NCBI GenBank assembly: GCA_002347265.1
Contig: DDYB01000007.1
Coordinates: forward strand, 487 to 64,486
DNA from: Desulfobacteraceae bacterium UBA2245
GTDB lineage: Bacteria; Desulfobacterota; Desulfobacteria; Desulfobacterales; UBA2245
Length of the DNA: 64,000 nt
Direction: 5' to 3'
Positions 55,913 to 64,000 of the stretch are shown here, in pieces. The notes beneath the pieces were generated by a model that was not told the DNA's origin, ran no database searches, and worked only from the letters and a program-made list of their open reading frames with translations. A program made the position numbers and the translations under genes. Every line of letters begins with the position of its first letter. Within the stretch, counting starts at the first letter, position 1.

Positions 55913-55957
55913 CTGGATTCGCGCTACGGGGTATCCGGGTTATTTACGCTTCTTCGG
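55913..55957 (+). repeat. Helicase 3'-end repeat, second copy (partial)
   Basis: CTGGATTCGCG and ATCCGGGT are shared with the helicase end; about 38 of 45 positions agree by eye with 48602-48646. It follows directly after the lipoprotein gene and marks the boundary to the fic module. Confidence 0.7.
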
Positions 55958-56030
55958 AACTGGCGTCCTTGGAACTATCGGTCAGCTGCTGTCGCAAATT
56001 AAAAAAAACATATACGAGTCCGTTTTTACC
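55955..56030 (+). repeat. Boundary repeat, copy A
   Basis: CGGAACTGGCGTCC begins a stretch of 76 bases with a diverged counterpart at 59126-59200, both ending in CGTTTTTACC. Here it follows the helicase-end repeat without a gap. Confidence 0.65.
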
Positions 56031-56150
56031 AGTGGAGATGGAACATGGGCAGGCAGAGGACCACCACGATTGCTGCTGGCTCGAAGTGAACGCCATGACA
56101 AAGCCGATGAAGGTGTGGAAGGATCAGTTGGCGTACGAAAAGGAAAAGTC

Positions 56151-56584
56151 ATGATGACCTTGCGGCTCTTTTCCCGGAAGTTTGAGTCCGTCCCTGCAGC
56201 CACTTCTTGGTATCTCGCGGACCTTGGGGAGGCGCGAGGAAAGCAGGAATTGTACACCCGGCAATCCCCGCAACGTCTTAAGGCGCTTCGGGAACACGCC
56301 CTTATTGAAAGCGCCGTATCATCCAACCGGATCGAAGGCGTGGAAGTCGATAAATCCCGCATCGCCACCATCGTCTTTGGAAAGCCGTTGCTGCGCGATC
56401 GGGATGAAGAGGAAGTCCGGGGATACAGGCAGGCCCTGACATGGATCCATGAGCAGGGTAGGGATCTCCCCATTTCGGAAGAGACTATTTTGCAACTGCA
56501 CCGCCTGACGCGTGGGGATGGCTGGGATGCCGGACAATACAAAGAGAAAGACGCCGACATTATTGAAAAATTTCCGGACGGTCG
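56151..56584 (+). pseudogene. fic: Fic-family protein, 5' part (split by IS256)
   Basis: The ATG at 56151 has AAAGGAAAAGTC before it. Residues 1-144 contain the N-terminal Fic region with SNRIEG, the S-x3-E-G inhibitory motif of class II Fic proteins, and DRDEEEVRGYRQAL. The frame runs into the IS at 56584; the piece ends KFPDGR and continues in the same frame at 58021 after one copy of the 8-base duplication is removed. The uninterrupted protein would be about 350 residues. Fic enzymes transfer AMP to target proteins. Confidence 0.9.
56577..56584. repeat. Target-site duplication, left copy
   Basis: GACGGTCG, identical to 58013-58020, flanks the IS256-family element. Eight bases is typical of the family. 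Confidence 0.9.
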
Positions 56585-58012
56585 GGGAGTATTCAAAATT
56601 CTGTGTCACAGTTTTTGATTGTCAATCCGCCACCCAATCAAGCGGAAGCGGAAGACAGCTCCGAGAATGGGCCAATTAAAAAGCTCGTCGGAGGAGCTGT
56701 CTTTTGCTGGAGCGGTTCTAAGAACAAATCTATCAAAGTTTCAACTCCTTATCCAGTCTTCCCTCAAAAAATATCGCCAACTGAGAAATGGTCAGCGACC
56801 AGTTTTGGATCGGCATCGTCCATTTCTTGCTGGCATTCTGAATCCCCATATACAGTGGTTTCAACAGGCTGTCCTGATTTGGAAAAGCGCCCTTGGTCTT
56901 GGTCAGTTTCCGAAACTGTCGGTGTACCGCCTCAATGGTATTGGTTGTATAGATAATCCTTCGAATATCTTCAGGATATTTGAAATACTGACTGAGTCGC
57001 TCCCAATTATTCCGCCAGGATGTGATGACAATGGGATACTTCTCGTTCCACTTCCCTGCCAATATATCAAGCTCGGATGCGGCTAAATCTTTTGTGCCGG
57101 CCTTGTATACACGCTTCAGGTCGGCCATGAATTCTTTCTGGTTCTTTGAGCCAACGTACTTCAGAGAATTCCGGATCTGGTGGACAACGCAGAGCTGAAT
57201 CTCGGTATTCGGAAAAATAGCCTCAATGGCCTCGGGGAAACCTTTAAGACCGTCAACACAGGCGATCAGGACATCCTTCACGCCTCGATTCGAAAGATCT
57301 GTCAGCACCTGAAGCCAGAAATTGGCCCCTTCATGCTCGGAAATATACAGACCCAGAACTTCCTTCCGCCCCTCAAGGTTGACGCCGAGGATTGTGTACA
57401 CCGCCTTGCCGGCAACCTTGCCGTTTTCACGGATCTTATAATGAATGGCATCGAGCCAGACAATCGGATAAATCGATGCCAGGGGCCGTGCTTGCCATTC
57501 TTTGACCGTATGGATAATTTTATCGGTAATGATGCTCAAGGTGCCGGCAGACACCTCAAGACCGTATATCTCCTGAAGATGGGCCGAGATATCCTGGTAG
57601 CTCATGCCCAGGCCATATAGGGCAATTATTTTCTGCTCAATCTCGTCATTCAGGCTGGTCTGATGCTTCTTGACCAATTGGGGAGAAAAGGTCCCGTCAC
57701 GGTCCCGAGGGGTGCGCAACTCAAAATTGCCATTCAAGGATTTGATGGTCTTCCGGCTTTTCCCATTCCGGCGATTGGCGGTGATTTCCCGGCCCAGATG
57801 CGAATCCAGTTCGCCTTCAAGGGCTGCTTCGGTGAGATTTTTGATTAACGGCGTGAGAATGCCTTCCCTGCCCAGAAGCGGCTTGCCTTCCTGGATGGCT
57901 TTCAGGGCTGTTGAAAAATCGAATTCATGGTCTTCTTGATTCATGTCAGTTCTCCTTGTTTCGCTGACTATATCAGCTTTCGGTTAACTGACACAGAATT
58001 CTGAACACCCTT
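56585..58012 (-). mobile_element. IS256-family insertion sequence
   Basis: The 1428-base element is bounded by imperfect inverted repeats sharing ATTCTGTGTCA (left end GGGAGTATTCAAAATTCTG, right end read inward AAGGGTGTTCAGAATTCTG) and by an 8-base target duplication. It carries a single intact transposase on the minus strand. A GACAGCTCC/GGAGCTGTC hairpin near 56662-56703 may terminate transcription at the left end. It sits inside fic. Confidence 0.95.
56733..57944 (-). CDS. IS256-family (Mutator-like) transposase
   Basis: The 403-residue transposase has the family DDE triad context: Asp in IVWLDAIHYKIRENG, Asp in IACVDGLKGFPEAI and Glu in TTNTIEAVHRQFRK, with the conserved CVVHQIRNSLKYV between. 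An N-terminal DNA-binding helical region precedes it. The ORF is full length and undamaged, so the element may still be mobile. Confidence 0.97.
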   Translation of the reverse strand: MNQEDHEFDFSTALKAIQEGKPLLGREGILTPLIKNLTEAALEGELDSHLGREITANRRNGKSRKTIKSLNGNFELRTPRDRDGTFSPQLVKKHQTSLNDEIEQKIIALYGLGMSYQDISAHLQEIYGLEVSAGTLSIITDKIIHTVKEWQARPLASIYPIVWLDAIHYKIRENGKVAGKAVYTILGVNLEGRKEVLGLYISEHEGANFWLQVLTDLSNRGVKDVLIACVDGLKGFPEAIEAIFPNTEIQLCVVHQIRNSLKYVGSKNQKEFMADLKRVYKAGTKDLAASELDILAGKWNEKYPIVITSWRNNWERLSQYFKYPEDIRRIIYTTNTIEAVHRQFRKLTKTKGAFPNQDSLLKPLYMGIQNASKKWTMPIQNWSLTISQLAIFFEGRLDKELKL

Positions 58013-58020
58013 GACGGTCG
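58013..58020. repeat. Target-site duplication, right copy
   Basis: GACGGTCG, the second copy of the eight-base duplication made by the IS256 insertion. Confidence 0.9.
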
Positions 58021-58636
58021 CTCGCGAGTCCGATTCAAGACGGTTGCTGCCGCAGATACGCCGATCTGCATGAAGGCTTTGGTAGAACGCTTTGATGAGG
58101 CCTTGAAGGAGCGCGAAGTCCCTCCCCTTGTTCTTTTAGCCGCCTTCAACCTGGATTTTCTCTGCATACACCCTTTTCGCGACGGCAACGGTCGTGTATC
58201 CAGGCTTCTGCTGCTCCTGCAGTGCTACCACCTGGGGCTGGAGGTCGGCCGATACATCAGCCTGGAGCGTCTCATTGAGCAGAACAAGGAACGATACTAC
58301 GAAACCCTGGAGCAAAGCTCCCAGGGCTGGCACGATGGCAAACACAACCCCTGGCCATATGTCAATTACCTTTTGTCGATTTTAAAAATGGCCTACAGGG
58401 AATTTGAGGATTGTCTGGGCCAGATCAAGTCCCCGCGAGGCGCTAAGGCAGACTTGATCGAAACGGCTGTAAGACAATTTTCTGCTGAATTTTCGCTCAG
58501 CGATTTGGAGAGAGCTTGCCCTGGCGTAAGCCGGGATATGGTTCGCCGGGTACTTCGGGACCTTCAGTCCAAAGGAGATGTTGAATGTTTGGGACGGGGT
58601 CCCGGTGCTCTGTGGCGCAAGCATAAAAAAGGGTAA
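58021..58636 (+). pseudogene. fic: Fic-family protein, 3' part (split by IS256)
   Basis: Continues the fic frame: SRVRFKTVAAADTPICM, then the catalytic HPFRDGNGRVSRLLLL with the His and the ATP-phosphate-binding Asp-Gly-Asn-Gly-Arg intact, then a C-terminal winged-helix-like region (LERACPGVSRDMVRRVL). Only the IS makes the gene inactive; both halves are otherwise undamaged, so the insertion looks recent. A 3' half alone could be translated from an internal ATG at 58070 but would lack the inhibitory helix. Confidence 0.9.
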
Positions 58637-58669
58637 TACCCTTAAAAGAGGGTAATAAAAAGGGTAATA
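58629..58669. repeat. GGGTAATA short repeats after fic
   Basis: Three GGGTAATA copies start at 58631, 58650 and 58662; the first lies within the 15-base palindrome AAGGGTAATACCCTT overlapping the fic stop. Function unknown. Confidence 0.5.
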
Positions 58670-58890
58670 TGGCAGCCGGGATAAAAAACGTATAAGGATT
58701 CGAATGATGACAATCCCCAAAGCATGCAAGCGCCTGGCTGAAGTCCACTTTCCCATTGCGGTGTTTTCAAAGCATTCGGCGCGGGAGAAGTCCATCCGTC
58801 TAAACTTCATCCGCGGTGGGCGAGGCGGCTGCCTGCGGATATTCCGGCGTCTTGCGGTCGGACAGCGGATGACCGGCCCGCCCATTCTCC

Positions 58891-58980
58891 CGGCTGATTC
58901 GACGCGACATCGACTCGGGAAAGGTGATCATTCTGGATACACGATACAGGGAATCGGGGTTATTCCTGCTTTTCAGGGCC
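58891..58980 (+). repeat. Helicase 3'-end repeat, third copy
   Basis: About 80 of 90 positions agree by eye with 48560-48650. In frame it reads RLIRRDIDSGKVIILDTRY, the helicase C-terminus, but the stop is lost and no other helicase sequence lies upstream. It marks the right end of the island. Confidence 0.8.
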
Positions 58981-59057
58981 TGGTCGTACCGCTGCGCTGA
59001 CGAATTTCTGAATTTCAGCCAGATAGAAATGCAGCTTTAAAAGGAGGTATCATTCAT

Positions 59058-59423
59058 ATGGCGAGTTCTCCTTATGCAAATTCCCCGCAATCTGGTTAAT
59101 ATCTGACCATGAACGGATGCCGCTCCGGAACTGGCGTCCATGGAACGATTAGTCAACCGCTGTTGCGAAGCATAAAAACATAGACGACCCCGTTTTTACC
59201 CCGGTGCAAAATAGAGAAACAGGTAAATACCCAATTAATAGGTATCGAAAAAACTCTAATACGCATATAGAATTCATTTTTAGAAATGCAGTTGAAGTGG
59301 TGATGGAGATGGATAATTTCTCTGAACTGGTGGTGAAACGTTCCTGAAGCGCCTTATCTATCGGCATATTTTTTCCTCATCATCGGCGCCTGGACCATTT
59401 ATTCGTTCGTCAAAACCGCATAG
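59058..59423 (+). pseudogene. Remnant of a small membrane protein gene
   Basis: A strong ribosome site AAAGGAGGT (59040-59048) precedes ATG 59058, but the frame stops after 13 codons (MASSPYANSPQSG). In the same frame, after more stops, 59349-59423 encodes APYLSAYFFLIIGAWTIYSF plus VKTA and a stop, clearly a membrane helix, followed by a good terminator. The middle contains the boundary repeat at 59126-59200. I read it as a small membrane protein gene broken by insertion and decay. Confidence 0.55.
59126..59200 (+). repeat. Boundary repeat, copy B
   Basis: Diverged partner of 55955-56030, beginning CGGAACTGGCGTCC and ending CGTTTTTACC. It lies 145 bases after the third helicase-end repeat, inside the broken membrane-protein gene. 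Confidence 0.6.
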
Positions 59424-59452
59424 CTGAACCATTTGAAAAAAGAAAATTCAAG

Positions 59453-59480
59453 GCCCGGAATTGTTTCCGGGCTTTTTTGT
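59453..59480 (+). terminator. Rho-independent terminator
   Basis: GCCCGGAA pairs with TTCCGGGC around TTGT and is followed by TTTTTTGTT. It presumably belonged to the broken membrane-protein gene just before it. Confidence 0.9.
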
Positions 59481-59705
59481 TGGATTCAGAGTGTAATACT
59501 ATTGAGCGAAATAGAATGATAACAATATATTGACATTCCGGGATCTTCTGTTATCCTGAGCCTTCTAAATTTTAAGCATGCAATTCCGTACCTCATTTAT
59601 GCTCAATGGCGCGGTAAGTCGTTTCGGGTTTTCTAATTTTATAGCGGCGTCTTACAGCTGAATTTCGAACAGATCGGCAACAACCGCCTCGGAGTACGGC
59701 TCAAT

Positions 59706-61010
59706 ATGGATAATCGATTCTTTGAAAAGCCCATTCTCAACTCGCCTTATCAGTACCCGGCCCGTCACTGGGAGCTGGATGATGAGGGTCAACCGACCCA
59801 GCGGATTATTGAAAGCCGCCGAACCGCAAAGTTTATAACGCCGATACCGAAACCCAGAAAGCGCAAGAAACAAGCGGCCCAGCAGCAAATGATTTTCGAT
59901 GAAGGCAAGGGGCTTTCCACAGAAGAACAAGAGTACGACCCGACGCCCATTATCAATCAGCTTCGAACAGCAGTCGATAACTGGCGGAAATTCAAGAATC
60001 CCAAAGACTGGAAGGTGACGCCTGAAACCGCCCGGTTGCTTCAGCACTGGCGGCATCACAGTTTCAACGACATAAAACCTTTCTTTTGTCAGGTGGAGGC
60101 GGTCGAGACCGCTATCTGGCTGACCGAGGTAGCACCCAAATCCGGGAAAAGCGAAAAAGGCTTTTTGGAACACCTTGCAAATGCCAACAACGACGCCAAT
60201 CCGGGTTTGATGCGTCTGGCTTTGAAACTGGCTACCGGCGCAGGCAAAACAACCGTCATGGCCATGCTGATTGCCTGGCAGACCATCAATGCCGTGCGCA
60301 GGCCGGGCAGCAAAAACTTTACGCGGGGTTTTCTGGTGGTCACGCCCGGCCTGACCATTCGCGATCGGCTCCGCGTGCTCCAACCCAATGACCCGGACAG
60401 CTACTATGCAAGCCGCGAACTGGTTCCCGGCGATATGCTGGAAGACATCAAGAGCGCCAAGATCGTGATTACCAACTTTCACGCCTTTAAACTGCGGGAA
60501 CGGATCGATATATCTAAAGGCGGGCGATCCCTGCTTCAAGGCAGGGGCGAAGCCCTGAATACGCTGGAAACCGAAGGTCAGATGATTCAGCGGGTCATGC
60601 CCGACCTCATGGGCATGAAAAACATCCTCGTGTTCAACGATGAGGCCCACCATTGTTACCGTGAAAAGCCGGGGAGCGTCGACAGTGAAGAGCTGAAGGG
60701 CGAGGACAGGGAAGAAGCCAAAAAGAACAACGAAGCGGCCCGCGTCTGGATATCCGGTCTTGAGGCGGTCACTCGCAAACTTGGCGTCAACCGCATCATT
60801 GACCTGTCGGCAACCCCTTTTTTTCTTCGGGGGTCGGGTTATGCCGAAGGTACGCTGTTTCCGTGGACCATGAGCGATTTTTCGCTGATGGACGCCATCG
60901 AATGCGGCATTGTCAAGCTGCCCCGTGTTCCCGTTGCCGACAACATATCCGGAGAAGAGATGCCGAAATTCCGCAACCTTTGGGAGCATATCGGCAGGCG
61001 CATGCCCTAA
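59706..61010 (+). pseudogene. res: Type III restriction enzyme Res subunit, 5' part before an in-frame TAA
   Basis: The helicase half of Res: Walker A LKLATGAGKTTVMAM near residue 175, DEAH-type VFNDEAHHCY near 311 and DLSATPFF near 367. The frame is stopped by TAA at 61008 inside a run (CCC TAA AAA GGT). Reading through, the protein continues without frame change at 61011, so one base change (for example AAA to TAA) accounts for it. Res uses ATP to translocate and cut near two inverted unmethylated sites. A 434-residue fragment would lack the nuclease. Confidence 0.9.
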
Positions 61011-61043
61011 AAAGGTCGCGGCAAGTCAAATATTCTCGATCCC

Positions 61044-62753
61044 TTGAGTCTGCCGGTCGAACTGCAAACCGCTCTTGAAGCCCTCTACGGCCATTACAAA
61101 AAGACCTACGATGAGTGGATGAAAAACGGCAATCATATTCCACCCTGCTTTATCGTTGTATGCAACAACACCTCTACATCCAAACTGGTGTACGATTATA
61201 TTTCGGGGTTTCAGCGGGAAAACGAAGACGGCACAACCTCCCTTGAAAATGGTCGATTGGAGCTTTTCCGGAATTTCGATGAACACGGCAATCCGATTGC
61301 CCGTCCGCGCACCTTGTTGATTGACAGCGAACAACTCGAATCCGGCGAAGCGCTGGACAGCAATTTCCGAAAAATGGCTGCTGACCCAATCGAACGGTTC
61401 CGCCGCGAGATCATTGAACGAACCGGCGACCGTCACCAGGCCGAGAACCTGAGCGATCAGGATCTGCTCCGTGAAGTCATGAACACCGTGGGTAAGGAAA
61501 ACCTTCTTGGCGATTCAATCCGCTGTGTAGTGTCGGTTTCCATGCTCACCGAAGGATGGGACGCCAATACCGTCACCCATGTTCTCGGTGTTCGCGCTTT
61601 TGGCACTCAACTCCTTTGCGAACAGGTCATTGGCCGGGCCTTGCGACGACAGTCTTATGACCCTAATGATGAAGACGGGCTCTTTAATGTTGAATATGCC
61701 GATATTCTGGGCATTCCCTTCGATTTCACGGCCAAACCGGTGATCGCGCCGCCTCAGCCGCCCCGTCAAACCATACACGTCAAAGCGGTTCGACCGGAAC
61801 GCGACCCGCTCGAAATCCGTTTTCCGCGCGTTAAAGGCTACCGGGTTGAATTGCCAGAGGAACGGCTGACCGCAACTTTCAATGACGACTCGGTGTTGGC
61901 ATTAACCCCTGATATTGTCGGCCCGTCTATCACCAATAATGCGGGTATTATCGGCGAAGGCGTTGATCTCAGCCTGGAACATCTGGAAGACATGCGGCGA
62001 TCCACATTGCTGTTTCATGTTACTAAGCGGTTGCTTTACACCAAATGGCGTGATTTGGGCAAAGATCCCAAACTTCACCTGTTCGGGCAACTCAAACGGA
62101 TTACAAAAGAATGGCTCGATACCTGTCTGGTCCGCAAAGGCGGAACCTATCCGGCCCTTTTGATGTATCAGGAATTGGCCGATATTGCATGTGAACGGAT
62201 TACCGCAGGCATCACCCGTTCCCTGGCCGGCACGATGCCCATCAAGGCCGTGCTTGATCCATACAACCCGACCGGCTCCACCATGTATGTGAACTTCACC
62301 ACATCCAAAACAAACCGCTGGCAAACGGATGCGCGCTGTTGTCACATCAACTGGGTCGTTCTCGACAGCGATTGGGAAGCCGAATTCTGCCGCGTGGCCG
62401 AGGCCCATCCATCCGTCAAAGCCTACGTGAAAAACCACAACCTCGGTCTGGAAGTGCCATACCGGTTCGGCTCTGAAAATCGCACCTATATTCCGGACTT
62501 TATTGTCCTGGTGGATGACGGGCATGAAGACCCGCTCAATTTGATTGTCGAGATCAAGGGATACAGGCGGGAAGATGCCCAGGAAAAGAAATCCACGATG
62601 GATACATACTGGGTGCCTGGCGTTAATAATTGCGACGTATACGGGCGATGGGCATTTGCCGAATTTACCGATGTTTACCAAATTCAAACCGACTTTGAAG
62701 CCAGGGTTGCAGCTGAGTTCAATAAAATGATCGATAGCGTGTTGAAGGGTTGA
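61044..62753 (+). pseudogene. res: Type III restriction enzyme Res subunit, 3' part
   Basis: In the same frame as the preceding piece. It holds the second RecA-like domain with SVSMLTEGWDANTVTHVLG and QVIGRALRRQS (motif VI), and a C-terminal PD-(D/E)xK nuclease (YIPDFIVLVDDG and LIVEIKGYRRED). It could be started at TTG 61044, but that is probably not native. Together the halves make about 1015 codons, normal for Res of the BPTD_3080-like type. The mod gene starts five bases after the stop. Confidence 0.9.
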
Positions 62754-62758
62754 GAATA

Positions 62759-64000
62759 ATGGCGTCGAAACAGTATAAGTCTCTGAAAACGGTTGAAACG
62801 CTCACGCATGATGAGGCGTCCCGAAAAAACATTCCCACCGCCGAATATCAGTCGGTGATGGGCAAAGAGATGCAAAGCCCGGTACGGGTTGCCTACGAAA
62901 ACCGCAATCGCGATCTGGACCCGCAACTTGTGTGGAGAGGAAAGGACTGGTCCGATCTCGTGATTCATGCCCACCCTTTATATATTCAGGAGAAGGTCCA
63001 TCCCAAAGTTCTGATCGACGACCTGCTCAAACAGACCCGGGCGCGGAAAAAAGAGGGCAAACCCCAGCAGGTAGACCTTTTTTCCGATTTCAACGGACTG
63101 CCCGATGAAAGCGCCAAAACGGAATTCTACCAGCACGACGCCAACTGGTCCAACCGCATGATTCTCGGCGACAGCCTGCAGGTGATGGCGTCCCTGGCCG
63201 AGCGCGAGGGATTGCGGGGCAAGGTGCAGTGCATCTATTTCGATCCGCCATACGGCATCAAGTTCAATTCCAATTTCCAGTGGTCCACCACCAGCCGGGA
63301 TGTGAAAGACGGCAACGTGGGCCACATCACCCGCGAACCGGAACAGGTCAAGGCGTTCCGGGACACCTGGCGGGACGGGATTCATTCGTATCTGACCTAT
63401 CTGCGGGACCGGTTGACCGTGGCCCGGGATCTCTTGACGGATTCGGGGTCGATCTTTGTGCAGATCGGGGATGAGAATGTACATCGGGTTCGGGCGGTGA
63501 TGGATGAGGTGTTTGGGGAGGATAATTTCATCTGCGAAATTTTATGTGCAAAAACATCCTCAAGTAGTGAAGATTTACTTTCAGGGGTCGCTGATTATGT
63601 ACTCTGGTTTTCAAAAAGTAAGGTTTTGGTAAAGTACCGTCCATTATTTTATAAAAAGGTAGCGGGGGAAAGCGGGGGAACAGGTTATCGGCGAGTGATA
63701 AACAATAAGGGCGAGGTACGCCCAGCGTCACAAGAGGAACTGCGTGACCCTGCATTATTATCAGCGGAGTGGCGTCTATTTGCTGCCAGTGACCTAACGT
63801 CGCAAAGGCCATCACAGGGTGCCGACCTAAAGGAGTTTTTCGTCAATGCGCAGAGAATAACACCTGGAAAGGGGACCTTTAAAACAGACCTGAATGGCCT
63901 AACGCGGCTAAATAAGGCGCAGCGTTTGATTGTTACATCTGGTAATAAACCAGCTTATCGTAGATTCATCGATGATTTTCCAGTTTTTGCACAAACCAAT
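62759..64000 (+). CDS. mod: Type III DNA methyltransferase Mod subunit (partial at window end)
   Basis: Mod methylates adenine in an asymmetric site and gives specificity to Res. The visible 414 codons contain the catalytic motif IV DPPYGIKFNSNF near residue 165 and GDSLQVMASLAER before it; the SAM-binding FxGxG motif would lie beyond the edge. From about 63530 the codon use becomes more AT-rich, where the target-recognition domain begins, consistent with domain exchange. The gene runs off the right end. Gene order res-mod is the reverse of the common mod-res. Confidence 0.92.
   Translation, partial: MASKQYKSLKTVETLTHDEASRKNIPTAEYQSVMGKEMQSPVRVAYENRNRDLDPQLVWRGKDWSDLVIHAHPLYIQEKVHPKVLIDDLLKQTRARKKEGKPQQVDLFSDFNGLPDESAKTEFYQHDANWSNRMILGDSLQVMASLAEREGLRGKVQCIYFDPPYGIKFNSNFQWSTTSRDVKDGNVGHITREPEQVKAFRDTWRDGIHSYLTYLRDRLTVARDLLTDSGSIFVQIGDENVHRVRAVMDEVFGEDNFICEILCAKTSSSSEDLLSGVADYVLWFSKSKVLVKYRPLFYKKVAGESGGTGYRRVINNKGEVRPASQEELRDPALLSAEWRLFAASDLTSQRPSQGADLKEFFVNAQRITPGKGTFKTDLNGLTRLNKAQRLIVTSGNKPAYRRFIDDFPVFAQTN

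Noticed and set aside
55891..56154. 87-codon ORF between the lipoprotein and fic
   Set aside because: Its sequence is made of the helicase-end and boundary repeats read in another frame, so it is a repeat region and not a gene.
59149..59367. 72-codon minus-strand ORF
   Set aside because: It overlaps boundary repeat B and the broken membrane-protein gene; no ribosome site seen.
59652..60989. 445-codon ORF antisense to the res gene
   Set aside because: It is a mirror of a clear type III Res frame in high-GC DNA; the translation has no domain and low-complexity character.
61008..61010. Recoding (Sec or readthrough) at the res stop
   Set aside because: The codon is TAA, not TGA or TAG, and no slippery or structured signal is seen; a simple nonsense change or error is more likely.

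Overview
The window looks like chromosome from an anaerobic, sulfate-reducer-type member of the Desulfobacterota (Desulfobacteraceae-like). The evidence is gene content: a secreted tetraheme class III cytochrome c3, EtfB, an ApbE-type flavin transferase, a 4Fe-4S DUF362 protein, a C_GCAxxG_C_C protein, a TIGR04211 SH3/anchor protein, a diadenylate cyclase fused to YbbR domains, and a probable selenoprotein. I cannot name the genus from sequence alone.

Layout. 0-4.7 kb: etfB, an ApbE lipoprotein, an acidic hypothetical protein, two tRNA-Ser genes with a terminator, DUF169 and a DnaJ-like protein. 5.1-12.4 kb: a NarL-type response regulator with its multi-PAS histidine kinase, a CDF metal exporter, UspA, a small lipoprotein, RtcA and the DUF362 ferredoxin. 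12.9-20.2 kb: DUF2914 and the CdaA-YbbR fusion, then the convergent cell-division/wall cluster ftsE-ftsX-envC-ctp-yibQ. 20.5-34.9 kb: housekeeping genes (pyrE, queD, dnaJ, nadB, TIGR04211, DUF1178, rlpA, lon, hsp20, hisF, ilvE, PPC domain, dapA-like, cytochrome c3). 34.9-45.4 kb: tatB/tatC, mgtE with a foldable leader, a parvulin, a YecA/SEC-C protein, a C_GCAxxG_C_C protein, the cbiMQO cobalt/nickel importer, a FadL porin and proC. 45.4-45.7 kb: an ArsC-family gene interrupted by an in-frame UGA followed by a bSECIS-like hairpin, best read as a selenoprotein and apparently co-transcribed with proC.

48.6-59.5 kb is an accessory island immediately 3' of a DinG-type helicase gene. It holds a large secreted Rhs/YD-repeat protein whose variable tip is a phospholipase A2-like toxin, a candidate immunity gene, a displaced Rhs core scrap, an IS21 IstB remnant, an orphan lipoprotein, and a fic gene split by an IS256-family element with an 8-bp target duplication. 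Diverged copies of the helicase 3' end recur at 55.9 and 58.9 kb, so the island looks like modules punctuated by copies of its insertion site. From 59.7 kb to the window end lies a type III restriction-modification system whose Res gene carries an in-frame TAA and whose Mod gene runs off the edge.

Two themes connect the region. Envelope biogenesis is strongly represented (FtsEX-EnvC-Ctp, RlpA, Tat, CdaA-YbbR). The right end is a defence/antagonism zone (Rhs toxin, Fic, restriction-modification) with several broken genes.
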